Below are positions 50,130-59,110 of a stretch of 64,000 nucleotides of DNA, piece after piece. The position numbers and the translations under genes are program-made. The notes beneath the pieces are model-generated. The model was not told where the DNA came from. It did no database searches and saw nothing but the letters and a program-made list of their open reading frames with translations. Within the stretch, counting starts at the first letter, position 1. Each line of letters starts with the position of its first letter. This DNA is from an uncultured Candidatus Melainabacteria bacterium (GTDB lineage Bacteria > Cyanobacteriota > Vampirovibrionia > Gastranaerophilales > Gastranaerophilaceae). The DNA is taken from contig CAKUZW010000002.1 of NCBI GenBank assembly GCA_934718135.1, forward strand, positions 62,001 to 126,000, in the 5' to 3' direction.

Positions 50130-50951
50130 ATGCCTGTATGGGAAAAAGGACTGATTGCAATAGCAATAAACTTTGTATTAATCATTGTTTTATTTAAAGT
50201 TATTGATGTTGTCGACAGAAAAGCAAGATTAAAAATTCAAACAACAGAATCCAATTCTCCTTTGTTAAGGTTTATGCCTATTATAACAAAACTACTTAAA
50301 GCATTTTTACTATTTATAGCTATTACAGGATTTTTACAAAGCCAAGGATATTCAGTTTCCTCAATTCTTGCAGGTTTCGGAATCGGTGGTATCGCCGTAG
50401 GTATGGCAGCTAAAGATGCTTTAGCTAATATTTTTGGAAGTATTGAACTTTTATCAGACCATGCCTACAAGGTTGGAGATTATGTGAAAGTAAATGGAAT
50501 TGAAGGTTTTGTTGAAGATATAAATATTCGATCCACAAAAATTAGAGATTTAGACAACTTTTTAATTTCTGTTCCAAATAATTTGGCGGCAAATGCGGTA
50601 ATTACAAATGTTTCAAGAGCAAAGAAAAGATTTATAAATATCACTTTTGGAATTACATATTCAACCGATAACGATAAAATCAAAAAAGCTCAAGACATAC
50701 TAAAATCAATTGCCATAGCTCATAAAGAAATACATAACGAATTCACCGTTGCAATTCATGATTTGGGCGAAAGTTCAATAAATATAAGATTTAGAGGATA
50801 TGTAAAATCAGGTTCTTATGAAAAATTCTTAAAAATCAGAGGCGAATTTTTAGGCGAAGTCATCAAACAATATAGAGCCGAAAATATAGATTTTGCATTC
50901 CCAACTCAATCTGTTTATATAGAAAGCGACAATTCTAAAATTGAAAATTAA
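50130..50951 (+). CDS. mscS: Small-conductance mechanosensitive channel, MscS family
   Basis: 273 aa. Three membrane helices; the pore helix GFGIGGIAVGMAAKDALANIFGS (around residues 85-107) carries the Gly/Ala packing pattern of MscS TM3. The beta domain YKVGDYVKVNGIEGFVEDIN and the cytoplasmic vestibule follow. It releases solutes under osmotic downshock. AAAGGAGAA precedes the ATG. Its end overlaps rlmH by 11 bases. Confidence 0.93.
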   Translation: MPVWEKGLIAIAINFVLIIVLFKVIDVVDRKARLKIQTTESNSPLLRFMPIITKLLKAFLLFIAITGFLQSQGYSVSSILAGFGIGGIAVGMAAKDALANIFGSIELLSDHAYKVGDYVKVNGIEGFVEDINIRSTKIRDLDNFLISVPNNLAANAVITNVSRAKKRFINITFGITYSTDNDKIKKAQDILKSIAIAHKEIHNEFTVAIHDLGESSINIRFRGYVKSGSYEKFLKIRGEFLGEVIKQYRAENIDFAFPTQSVYIESDNSKIEN

Positions 50952-51411
50952 GATTATTACACTTGGAAAAATCAAAGAGAAATATTTGAAAGAAGGAATT
51001 AACGAATTTTTAAAACGCTTAACTCCTTATGCTTCTGTTTCTGTTTTAGAAATCAATCCGATTGAGATTAAAGATGAAAATTTAACAGAAAAAGTTCTTC
51101 TTGAAGAAGGGGAGAAAATTCTCTCAAATATTAAACCTCTTGATTACGTCATTACAATGGAAATCCAAGGAAAACAATTTTCTAGTGTAGAATTTGCAAA
51201 GAGAATTGAAGATTTGACAAATTCCGGAACCCAAGAAATTGTATTTGTAATAGGTTCATCTTGCGGGATTGGGAAAAATGTTTCAGATAGAGCAAATTTA
51301 AAAATGAGTATGTCGAAAATGACTTTTTTACACCAATTTGCAAGGTTAATTTTGGTGGAACAAATATATAGAGCATTCAAAATTATAAAAGGTGAAACTT
51401 ATCACAAATAA
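50941..51411 (+). CDS. rlmH: 23S rRNA pseudouridine-1915 N3-methyltransferase
   Basis: 156-aa SPOUT methyltransferase. MKIKIITLGKIKEKYLKEGI begins it; EIVFVIGSSCGIGKNV and the C-terminal MTFLHQFARLILVEQIYRAF then GETYHK form the knotted SAM site. The start is a TTG overlapping the mscS stop, supported by the conserved N-terminus. It methylates pseudouridine 1915 in helix 69. Confidence 0.95.
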   Translation: MKIKIITLGKIKEKYLKEGINEFLKRLTPYASVSVLEINPIEIKDENLTEKVLLEEGEKILSNIKPLDYVITMEIQGKQFSSVEFAKRIEDLTNSGTQEIVFVIGSSCGIGKNVSDRANLKMSMSKMTFLHQFARLILVEQIYRAFKIIKGETYHK

Positions 51412-51497
51412 TTTCTGTAATATTTCTTTATATGATAACAATTTTTATATTTACCTAATTTATATAAGTTGTAGTGTTTAAAGAAAGGAATAAAAAT

Positions 51498-51806
51498 ATG
51501 GATACAAAAATTTCTTCAGGTTTTTCACAAAACTTTTCTGGGAAATATCAAATTGATGCAAACCAAGAAATGAAAACTTCAGAGGCTTGTTTAGCAAGGG
51601 ATAAAGCCGTAGGGATGATGTTGGCTCTTAACGATAATGATGTAAATAAAGCTTCTATTGAAAAGTTGAATGGATTTTTGAAAAATGAATATAAGGCTAA
51701 TCCATCAGCCCCTTGTAAATTAGATATTTTAGTTGATGATAAATATGATAAAGATTTTGAAAAAATAATGAATACAATTGGTCAAAAATTTTCAAAAGTT
51801 GGATAA
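51498..51806 (+). CDS. Unknown small protein
   Basis: 102 aa, not recognised. It is soluble, with a Ser/Gln-rich N-terminus (TKISSGFSQNFSGKYQID) then helices (ARDKAVGMMLALNDNDVNKA). The start at 51498 has AGAAAGGA seven bases upstream; the longer form from 51474 begins within it. It is monocistronic with a good terminator at 51822. The next gene encodes an M49-like peptidase. Confidence 0.65.
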   Translation: MDTKISSGFSQNFSGKYQIDANQEMKTSEACLARDKAVGMMLALNDNDVNKASIEKLNGFLKNEYKANPSAPCKLDILVDDKYDKDFEKIMNTIGQKFSKVG

Positions 51807-51821
51807 ATAAATTCGATAAAC

Positions 51822-51858
51822 AAATCGGTCGGTCTAATTAAACCGACCGATTTTTATT
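51822..51858 (+). terminator. Terminator
   Basis: AAATCGGTCGGT and ACCGACCGATTT form a 12-bp perfect stem with an eight-base loop, followed by TTATTATT. Confidence 0.85.
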
Positions 51859-51956
51859 ATTAAAAATTATAATTTCATCCACAAAGTTTATTGCGTATGA
51901 AACAATGTGTGCTATATTAAATTTATAAAAAGTATATAATATAGGAGAGCTTTATA

Positions 51957-53690
51957 ATGAAAAATTTTGAATTCAATTTATCTGTAGCCGAACTTGAAAA
52001 ACGAACAAATAAAGATTATTTAATACATAAAAAATTTTTAAAGGCTGAGGCTCCTGAGTATTTAGCATTAGCCGAAGGTGATAAAAAAGCTCTTGTTCAT
52101 TTATGCAAAGCTGCAGATATTCTAGAAAGAATAAATATGCAACTTGATTGCAAACACAATTTGGAAGTAAAAGAATTCTTAGAAAAAGAATCTAAAAAAG
52201 GCAATAAACAAGCTAAATTAACTAAGATATTGTTTGATGCTCAAAAAGGTGTGAATGCAATAGATACAATGTCAAATCCTATTCGTTTAATCAAGGGAAT
52301 TGACGAAAAACCTGGGAAAGGTGTTTATCCTGAAAATCTTTCAAAAGAAGAATTTCATTCTGTGCTTTTGAGAATGTTAAAAGAAGGATTGGTTGATGAA
52401 GTTAAGAAAATTTTGACTCAACGTTCTGTTGTTGTAAGAAAAGATGAAAATTTAGAAGGTATTGATTATATTGATTACTTCAAGGATGATTTTTCACAAA
52501 TGGCTGATGAACTTGATAAAGCATCAGAAGTTTCAACAAATGCGGATTTCAATGAATTTTTAAAACTTCAAGCCAACGCCCTAAGAAAAGCTGATCCGAT
52601 GCTTGATGCTTATGCGGATAAAAAGTGGGCAACTCTTCAAGATACACCTCTTGAATTTACAATTACTCGTGAAAATTATGAAGATGAAATGACAGGAACG
52701 ATTGTTGAAAATGAAGAATTGTCAAACAAACTTAAAGAATATGGAATTTCTCCAATTCCTAAAGATTTTTTAGGGGGAAGAGTCGGAATTATAAATAAAA
52801 AAGGTACAGATGACTTGATGGCAATCAAAAAATATTTGCCGACACTTGCTGACAATATGCCATACAAAGATGAATATGAACAAACTATTTCAGCAGACAC
52901 AGATGCAAAACAAACAATGGTTGACGTTGATATGGTAATGGCATCAGGTGATGTTGGAGAATATCGTGGTGGAATTACGTTAGCTGAAAACCTTCCAAAC
53001 TCTGACAAATTATCACTTACAATCGGTGGTGGTAGAAGAAATGTTTATCATAGACAAATTAGATTTATCAGTGATAAAAAGAAATTACAAGAAAGATTGG
53101 ACGCAATTTTAGATAAAGAACAGCACAAATATTATTTGGATGAAGCAGATCATTGGTTTACAATCGGTCATGAAAACGCACACTCTCTTGGACCAAAAGA
53201 AAGTAGCGAAAAATTAGGTAAATACAGAAATATTATCGAAGAAAATAAAGCAGATATGGGTGCTTTGGCTTTTGTTGATTTGTTAACTGAACTTGGAATG
53301 TATACACAAGAACAAAGATTGCAAATCATTGTAACAACAGTTGCAGATAATTTCTTGAAATCAAAACCTACATTATCTCAAGCCCATAGAGTTCGTACAG
53401 TTATGCAAAATAAATATTTTGCCGATAGAGGAGGTTATACAATTACTCCGGAGGGTAAAATTCATGTAAATATTGATAAAGCTGTTCCAATTGCAAAAGA
53501 AATGTTGGCTGAAATTATCAGAATTCAGATTGATGGTGATTTCAATAAGGCTGAAAAATATGTTACAGATAATTTTGTTTGGACAGATAATATGGAACTA
53601 ATTGCTCAAAAACTTCAAAAAGTTTCAAAAGCCCTAAATGGTACTCTTGAAACTGAATTAGCAAATAAACTTTTAAAAGGAGAAATTTAA
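51957..53690 (+). CDS. M49-like (dipeptidyl-peptidase III-related) zinc metallopeptidase
   Basis: 577 aa, no signal peptide. The zinc motif is H405-E406-N-A-H409 in IGHENAHSLGPKES, followed by EENKAD (E428-D433), matching the HExx(x)H plus EEx2A[DE] arrangement of peptidase family M49. The five-residue HExxH spacing and the short gap to EENKAD resemble the bacterial M49 relatives rather than animal DPP III. It is probably a cytosolic peptidase. AGGAGAG precedes the ATG; the next gene starts 2 bp after the stop. Confidence 0.72.
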   Translation: MKNFEFNLSVAELEKRTNKDYLIHKKFLKAEAPEYLALAEGDKKALVHLCKAADILERINMQLDCKHNLEVKEFLEKESKKGNKQAKLTKILFDAQKGVNAIDTMSNPIRLIKGIDEKPGKGVYPENLSKEEFHSVLLRMLKEGLVDEVKKILTQRSVVVRKDENLEGIDYIDYFKDDFSQMADELDKASEVSTNADFNEFLKLQANALRKADPMLDAYADKKWATLQDTPLEFTITRENYEDEMTGTIVENEELSNKLKEYGISPIPKDFLGGRVGIINKKGTDDLMAIKKYLPTLADNMPYKDEYEQTISADTDAKQTMVDVDMVMASGDVGEYRGGITLAENLPNSDKLSLTIGGGRRNVYHRQIRFISDKKKLQERLDAILDKEQHKYYLDEADHWFTIGHENAHSLGPKESSEKLGKYRNIIEENKADMGALAFVDLLTELGMYTQEQRLQIIVTTVADNFLKSKPTLSQAHRVRTVMQNKYFADRGGYTITPEGKIHVNIDKAVPIAKEMLAEIIRIQIDGDFNKAEKYVTDNFVWTDNMELIAQKLQKVSKALNGTLETELANKLLKGEI

Positions 53691-53692
53691 TA

Positions 53693-54286
53693 ATGTCAAA
53701 AAACGGGGAATTAGTATTGTCAGAACTAAAAAAGATTTCTATTAAGTACATTGTAATATCTTTGGTTTTGTCTATATTAATTCCTTTGTGTTTTTGTTTA
53801 TTATCTACTTATAACTTTGATGTGAAATTTTCATGTAACAAAAGAGAAGATTTATGCAAAATAGAGCGAACAAATTTTGTCGGAATGAAGGCTTCAAAAG
53901 AAATTCCTCAACTTGATATTTTGGAAGCCCAACGCAATATCAATAAAAAATTTCCGGCAGGTTTAAATCATTCTATTGTTTTGAAAATGAGAAGTGGTAA
54001 GGACATAACAATTTATGATATGAATACCAGATTTTCTAGACCGATTGAAGATATGGATGAAAAAGCAGAACAAATAAATCTTTATCTTAATAGCAAACAA
54101 AACGGCTATAATTTTCATCATTTAAACAATTTTGGATTTCATAGCATATTAACAAAAGCACTGCTTCTTCTTGTTTGGAATTTATTAATTTTCTTCTGTT
54201 TAATCCCATTAATTTTAGGAGAGAATTTTAGCTTAAAATGGGTAAATTCTATTAAGAAATTTGTTTTTAAAAATGAAAAAATATAA
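53693..54286 (+). CDS. Unknown two-helix membrane protein
   Basis: 197 aa, not recognised. Membrane helices lie near residues 20-42 (VISLVLSILIPLCFCLLS) and near 155-177 (LTKALLLLVWNLLIFFCLIP). Between them is an extracytoplasmic domain with a Cys pair (FSCNKREDLCKIERTNFVG). The start lies 2 bp from the M49-like gene stop and AAGGAG falls within that gene's end, so it is co-translated with it. Confidence 0.7.
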   Translation: MSKNGELVLSELKKISIKYIVISLVLSILIPLCFCLLSTYNFDVKFSCNKREDLCKIERTNFVGMKASKEIPQLDILEAQRNINKKFPAGLNHSIVLKMRSGKDITIYDMNTRFSRPIEDMDEKAEQINLYLNSKQNGYNFHHLNNFGFHSILTKALLLLVWNLLIFFCLIPLILGENFSLKWVNSIKKFVFKNEKI

Positions 54287-54288
54287 GA

Positions 54289-54780
54289 TTATTTTTTATT
54301 GTGCTTAACAAAGTTCAATGCCCAAGAAATCAATTTGGGGTAACGTTCGAGGTGAAGTCCCTTTTTTATCCATTCAACAATATTTTCTTTTGAGGTCCCA
54401 ATATTATTAAATTCCTTATACATAAAAGAATACAAACCTGTTCTGTCAACCCCTTCCATACAGTGGATGTGGAGTTTTCGACCTTGTTCTCTTATGTGCT
54501 GCGTCAAATTTAAAAACTTCAAAATGCTTTTTTCATCTGGAGTTTTTGATGTTGACGGGATATGATGATACGTCATTCCTAAAGAATTAACAATTTGTTT
54601 TTCATCCAAACCATCAATTATTATACTTTTTCTCAAACTCAAAACATCTGTAACACCTTGAGATTTCAACCATTCAAAATCATCTTTCTTCGGTTGACCG
54701 GAGCGAGAAACATAATTATCAATCTTGTCATATTTTGTCGGGGTTCCTAAAAAAGGGATTTTAGAAATTTTCATATTCAA
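54289..54780 (-). CDS. Dual-specificity/tyrosine phosphatase-like protein
   Basis: 163 aa. The catalytic loop HCMEGVDRTG contains Cys107 and Arg113 (C-x5-R), and YVSRSGQPKKDDFEWLKSQG with VTDVLSLR matches the N-terminal part of bacterial DSP/cyclin-dependent-kinase-inhibitor-3-like phosphatases. The general acid is probably among Asp/Glu near 75-80. The substrate is unknown: phosphoprotein, phosphoinositide or sugar phosphate. It converges on the gene at 53693 with two bases between. Confidence 0.85.
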   Translation of the reverse strand: MNMKISKIPFLGTPTKYDKIDNYVSRSGQPKKDDFEWLKSQGVTDVLSLRKSIIIDGLDEKQIVNSLGMTYHHIPSTSKTPDEKSILKFLNLTQHIREQGRKLHIHCMEGVDRTGLYSFMYKEFNNIGTSKENIVEWIKKGLHLERYPKLISWALNFVKHNKK

Positions 54781-54837
54781 ATTATAGCACTTAGGATATA
54801 TTTATATATATAATTTTTTGTTTTTGTAACAAAAATT

Positions 54838-55614
54838 TTACCCTTCTTTTTGATAAGCCCAAGCTGAATGATTGTGAATACTTTCAAAAGCTTCGCAATC
54901 AACTTCAAAAGATTTTACAACAGGATGATTTCTTAGTTTTACAACAACTTCTCGTAGCACATCTTCAACAAATCTTGGATTTTCCCAAGCATGTTCTGTA
55001 ACATATTTTTCATCTTGACGTTTTAATAGTGAATAAACAGGGCATGATGCACAAGATTCAATAAGCTCTATCAAATCTTCTAACCAAACATGTTCTGTTT
55101 CATCATAAGATACTCTAACGGAGATAATTGCACGTTGGTTGTGTGCTCCATAATCTGAAATTTCTTTAGAACAAGGGCAAAGAGTCGTTACAGGAACTTT
55201 TACACCCAAAATAAATTTGTAATCATCCTCATCCATAGTACCCTCAAATGAACAGTCATAGCACATAGGGGCTGATAATTTTGTAACAGGAGCTTTTTTA
55301 TCTACAAAGTATTTAAAATTAAATTCCAATTCCCCACTTTTTGCATGAAGTTTTTTGATTATTTTTTCCAAACACCCTTTAATATCAACCCCCAAAAGGT
55401 TTTTAGTTCTCCATTCATTTAGAACTTCAACAAAGCGGCTCATGTGGGTTCCTTTGTAGTTTCTTGGAAGTGAAACACAAACTCTTGCTGTCGCGTAAAC
55501 AACTTTATCAGACGCATTTTTTCGTTGAATAATAAGCGGAAGTTCAACATTTTTAATTCCAACTTTTTGGATATCAACATTTCTTGTGTCTTGAGTGTTC
55601 TGAACATCTTTCAT
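54838..55614 (-). CDS. folE2: GTP cyclohydrolase FolE2 (type IB)
   Basis: Converts GTP to 7,8-dihydroneopterin triphosphate, the first step to folate and queuosine-type products. It is 258 aa. GVDIKGCLEKIIKKLHAKSG, VPVTTLCPCSKEISDYGAHN with the metal Cys, and HNQRAIISVRVSY are diagnostic. FolE2 works with several metals and often substitutes for FolE1 under zinc limitation. It lies 2 bp downstream of mazG in the same transcript. Confidence 0.96.
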   Translation of the reverse strand: MKDVQNTQDTRNVDIQKVGIKNVELPLIIQRKNASDKVVYATARVCVSLPRNYKGTHMSRFVEVLNEWRTKNLLGVDIKGCLEKIIKKLHAKSGELEFNFKYFVDKKAPVTKLSAPMCYDCSFEGTMDEDDYKFILGVKVPVTTLCPCSKEISDYGAHNQRAIISVRVSYDETEHVWLEDLIELIESCASCPVYSLLKRQDEKYVTEHAWENPRFVEDVLREVVVKLRNHPVVKSFEVDCEAFESIHNHSAWAYQKEG

Positions 55615-55616
55615 TA

Positions 55617-56390
55617 TTATTTATTCTCCAAAGATTTTTTTGCTTGTTTCCATAGATTATCAAATTCAACAAATGAATAATCATTTAACGGTTTTGTTGC
55701 TAATTCTTCCATTTTTCTAAAACGTTTTTCAAATTTTTTGTTAGCTTTTAACAAAGCCTGCTCTGCATCAATTTTATTCCAACGAGCAAGGTTTACTATT
55801 GCAAACAAAATATCGCCCATTTCTTCTTCCATGTGGGTTTTATCACCTTCTGTTTTAGCTTCTTTAAATTCTTCAAATTCTGATTTTATACAATCATATA
55901 AAGACTCTTCATCCGGCCATTCAAAACCGGTTTTTACAGCTCTTTTAGAAATCTTTTGAGCAGAAATCAATGCAGCCTGACTCCTTGACAATCCATCCAT
56001 TGCAGACTTTCGCTCTGTCTTTTCTTCGGCTTTTAAAATATCCCAAGCCTTTTTCACTTCGTCAGGAGTTTTAAAATCAGCATTTCCAAAAACATGCGGA
56101 TGTCTATGTATAAGCTTGTCTTTCAATTCTTTTGCAACATCATCAATATCAAATTCACCATTTTCTGATGCGATTTGAGAGTGCAATAAAACTTGTAACA
56201 AAACATCCCCTAATTCTTCGCGTAAATGAGGGATATCATTATCATCAATGGCATCAACCGCTTCATAAGCCTCCTCAATCATATTCGGACGAAGAGAAGA
56301 GTGAGTTTGTGCCCTATCCCAAGGACAACCATCCGGAGCTCTCAATTTTGCAATAACATCAATTAATTCTTTTAAATTTTTATATTCCAT
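55617..56390 (-). CDS. mazG: Nucleoside triphosphate pyrophosphohydrolase MazG
   Basis: 257 aa with two tandem MazG domains. The first has LREELGDVLLQVLLHSQIAS and the second MEEEMGDILFAIVNLARWNK, both with the EExxD metal motif; GCPWDRAQTHSSLRPNMIEE is the usual N-terminus. It removes pyrophosphate from non-canonical NTPs and tunes (p)ppGpp. It is co-transcribed with folE2. Confidence 0.96.
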   Translation of the reverse strand: MEYKNLKELIDVIAKLRAPDGCPWDRAQTHSSLRPNMIEEAYEAVDAIDDNDIPHLREELGDVLLQVLLHSQIASENGEFDIDDVAKELKDKLIHRHPHVFGNADFKTPDEVKKAWDILKAEEKTERKSAMDGLSRSQAALISAQKISKRAVKTGFEWPDEESLYDCIKSEFEEFKEAKTEGDKTHMEEEMGDILFAIVNLARWNKIDAEQALLKANKKFEKRFRKMEELATKPLNDYSFVEFDNLWKQAKKSLENK

Positions 56391-56484
56391 ATTCTTATTC
56401 TAACACAAATCATACAAAAGGTGGATTTAATAATGACACGCTATGATAAACTTAATACGTGGATAGTTAAGAAAGAGGTTACAC

Positions 56485-56997
56485 ATGTCAACAGTACAAA
56501 AATTAAGCCAGTTAAGCCACCGTATTTTTAATACGAGCGTAACAGAAAAAACAGTTGCTAGACAATCTAATCCTTTTGCAGCATCTAACTTTCAAAAAAA
56601 CATTCTAACTGAAGATGTGTTCGAATCAAGTGCAAGCAAAAGCAATTTAAAAATCAACGATAAAATTACATCTAGCTCAAAAAGAATTTATTCAATGTTC
56701 GTAGGTTCAATCAGTGATTTTGGACAAAAATTCTACGAAGGGATTGAATCACTTAAAGCTTTCGGTAATAAAATGAAAGAAAGTATTGTTAATACTTGGA
56801 ATAAAATTAGTGAAATCGGCAACAAAGAAGTTTCACTTGATGGAGCTAAAAATGTATTATCAAGAGATATTTCATCTTTCTTTGTAAACAGCCACGATAG
56901 AGAAATCAGCAAAATGTCTAAAATGGATCCTCATGCTGAAATCAAACCAATGTTTAGAGAAGCTGTATCAGCCCTAGAAGCTAGTATGGTAGCATAA
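56485..56997 (+). CDS. Unknown helical protein
   Basis: 170 aa, not recognised. A Ser/Thr/Asn-rich N-terminus (NTSVTEKTVARQSNPFAASN) leads to amphipathic helices (GSISDFGQKFYEGIESLKAF). It has no membrane segment, Cys or known motif. AAAGAGG precedes the ATG. It pairs with the gene 13 bp downstream, whose Shine-Dalgarno (AAAGGAGAA) overlaps the stop, so the two are probably translated together. Confidence 0.65.
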   Translation: MSTVQKLSQLSHRIFNTSVTEKTVARQSNPFAASNFQKNILTEDVFESSASKSNLKINDKITSSSKRIYSMFVGSISDFGQKFYEGIESLKAFGNKMKESIVNTWNKISEIGNKEVSLDGAKNVLSRDISSFFVNSHDREISKMSKMDPHAEIKPMFREAVSALEASMVA

Positions 56998-57010
56998 AGG
57001 AGAAATTTTA

Positions 57011-57397
57011 ATGGATAACAGATTTAAAAATAATAAAAATTTTGATAAAGTAAATAATATTATTGAGTCATTAACAATCAATCCAAATCCTGATTCAGTA
57101 GCTGTTTTGGAAGAAATTGGAACAAACTCTTCAATTGATGAAGTAAGAGAAATGACTTCAAGAGCTTTAGTAAAAAGAAACGAACACGATTCATTGCACG
57201 TTGTTATCGCAAATAGAGGCAAAGGAATCAACGATATGTCAACAGTTGTTGCTATGAGCACAATTAATGAACTTTTATCTTTAGAAAACAAAGAAGAAGC
57301 AATGAAAGTTCTAGAACATACAATCAATTCTGAAGGCTTTGATGAAGAAGTTAAAGAAAATGCTCGTTCAGTAAAAGCTTTAATGGCTCTAAGTTAA
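57011..57397 (+). CDS. Unknown helical repeat-like protein
   Basis: 128 aa, not recognised. It is all-helical with a HEAT-like feel (VNNIIESLTINPNPDSVAVL, STINELLSLENKEEAMKVLE, EVKENARSVKALMAL). There is no signal or membrane helix. It is the second gene of a two-gene unit with 56485. A palindrome follows at 57432. Confidence 0.62.
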   Translation: MDNRFKNNKNFDKVNNIIESLTINPNPDSVAVLEEIGTNSSIDEVREMTSRALVKRNEHDSLHVVIANRGKGINDMSTVVAMSTINELLSLENKEEAMKVLEHTINSEGFDEEVKENARSVKALMALS

Positions 57398-57431
57398 TAA
57401 TATATTTATAATAATAAATAATTTCATATAC

Positions 57432-57457
57432 AAGGTTCTGAATTAATTCAGAACCTT
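57432..57457. terminator. Perfect palindrome after the gene at 57011
   Basis: AAGGTTCTGAATT is followed directly by its reverse complement, giving a 26-base palindrome, but there is no long T run. It could be a weak terminator or an mRNA 3' end stabiliser. Confidence 0.5.
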
Positions 57458-57682
57458 TGTCGTATGTTTTAGTCTATAAGTTGATAAGTTGTTTGTATTA
57501 TTAAGGGAATAAGTTCGTTTCATTTTTCCTTTAAATCACTTATAGACTTATCAACGTTGCCACAATTGTAACAACTTCTTAACAAAACAATCAAAAAGTT
57601 AAAGTTATAAGAAAAATCTTCCGATATATAAAATGTAATTAGAAACCAATAATTTTTCCTCCTTTTCCACTACTACTAAATC
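57458..57682. other. Gap with inverted repeat and repeat remnant, no gene seen
   Basis: AGTCTATAAG (about 57470) is inverted as CTTATAGACT (about 57540). Between them lies AAGGGAATAAGTTCG, a copy of the terminal repeat of the prepilin-associated element. The rest is AT-rich without an open frame or RNA family that I recognise. Confidence 0.4.
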
Positions 57683-57706
57683 GGAACCTTAAATGGTTCC
57701 TTTTTT
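57683..57706 (+). terminator. Orphan plus-strand terminator
   Basis: GGAACC-TTAAAT-GGTTCC followed by TTTTTT. The nearest plus-strand gene ends 286 bases upstream and has its own palindrome, so this may end a short untranslated transcript starting near a TATATAAAAT box at about 57624. Confidence 0.55.
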
Positions 57707-57724
57707 ATTGATTTCAAACATACA

Positions 57725-59110
57725 TCAAAATATTTTATATGGATTTAAAATATTTTTAGGGTCAAATGTTTTTTTGATTATTCTCATGTAGTCCAAAGCT
57801 CCGCTATCAACCACTTTTGCAATATGCGGTTTCTTTTCAAGCCCGATTCCATGCTCTCCTGAAATAATCCCACCTAGCTTTGCCGTTAGTTGATAAATTT
57901 CAGACTTTGCAATTTTATAATGTTTATATTCATTCTTGTCATTATAATCAATCGGGATTTGCGGATGCACACTTCCATCTCCAACGTGTCCTACAAGACA
58001 AATCAAAAGATTATGTCTTTTGCAAATTTCTTGAATTCCCTTAACAAGTTTTGCAAGATTTTGACGAGGAACAATTACATCATCAGTTGTAATATTTGGC
58101 CTTAATCTTGTACAAGCAGCCATTGATGAACGTCTTGCAGCCCACAATCTGTCAGAATCTTCTTTGGTTGACGAATATTGAATATTTGCAGCATTATTTT
58201 CTCGAAGAATTTCGCAAACAGTTTCTCGTTGTTGGTTGATACTTGTTTTATAACCATCAATTTCAATAATCAATGCAGCTTCCTTGTCACACAGCAACCC
58301 TGTAGGATTAAATTGTTCCACTGTTTGAATTGCATTTTTATCCATAAAATCAAGTGTAGCAGGGAATACCTGTTTTTCTATAATTTTATTTACCGCATAA
58401 ATTGAATCTTCAACTTTATCAAAATAAGCCATAACAACTTGAGAGGTTTCAGGTTTTGGAATAAGTTTAAGAGTTGCTTCAACAACAATTCCTAACGTTC
58501 CTTCTGAACCAATAAATAAGCTTCCCAAATTGTAACCTGTTGCATTTTTGATTGTGTTTGAACCTGTTCTGATTAGTTCTCCTGTTGCTGTTACAACAAG
58601 CATATCTATTACATAGTCTTTTGTTGAACCGTATTTAAAACATCTTGCACCCGCAGAATTTTGGGCAATACTCCCTCCAATAGTTGAAACTTTTAAGTTT
58701 GACGGATCCGGAGGATAAAATAATCCGACTTGTTCAACTTCTCTTTGCAAATCTCCAACAACAACCCCAGGTTGAACTCTTGCAGTCATATTTTCAGGAT
58801 TAATTTCCAAAATTTTATTCATTTTGGAAAAGTTTAAAATAATACCACCATGAGTTGTAACACAAGCTCCTACAGTATTTGTTCCTGCTCCACGGCAAAT
58901 GATAGGTATCATTTGCTCATTTGCAATTTTGACAACTTTTTGAACTTGCTCAATATTTTCAACAAACACAACTGCATCCGGCAATGTTGATTTTGCATAA
59001 GGATTGTTTGAAGCGTCAACAGAATACACATACCGTTCTTCCACTTCGGAAAGCACGTTAGATTTTGGGAGTGCATTATTCAATTCTTTTATCAAATTTT
59101 TAGTCAACAT
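57725..59110 (-). CDS. glcD: FAD-linked oxidase, GlcD (glycolate/D-lactate dehydrogenase) family
   Basis: 461 aa. The FAD-binding type 4 domain spans about 40-215 (VVKIANEQMIPIICRGAGTN, LKVSTIGGSIAQNSAGARCF). The C-terminal FAD-oxidase domain has LVGHVGDGSVHPQIPID and the terminal GIISGEHGIGLEKKPHI. It oxidises a 2-hydroxyacid such as glycolate or D-lactate. GlcE/GlcF partners are absent, so it may act alone like D-lactate dehydrogenases. Its start overlaps the end of the giant coiled-coil gene by 11 bases. Confidence 0.92.
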   Translation of the reverse strand: MLTKNLIKELNNALPKSNVLSEVEERYVYSVDASNNPYAKSTLPDAVVFVENIEQVQKVVKIANEQMIPIICRGAGTNTVGACVTTHGGIILNFSKMNKILEINPENMTARVQPGVVVGDLQREVEQVGLFYPPDPSNLKVSTIGGSIAQNSAGARCFKYGSTKDYVIDMLVVTATGELIRTGSNTIKNATGYNLGSLFIGSEGTLGIVVEATLKLIPKPETSQVVMAYFDKVEDSIYAVNKIIEKQVFPATLDFMDKNAIQTVEQFNPTGLLCDKEAALIIEIDGYKTSINQQRETVCEILRENNAANIQYSSTKEDSDRLWAARRSSMAACTRLRPNITTDDVIVPRQNLAKLVKGIQEICKRHNLLICLVGHVGDGSVHPQIPIDYNDKNEYKHYKIAKSEIYQLTAKLGGIISGEHGIGLEKKPHIAKVVDSGALDYMRIIKKTFDPKNILNPYKIF

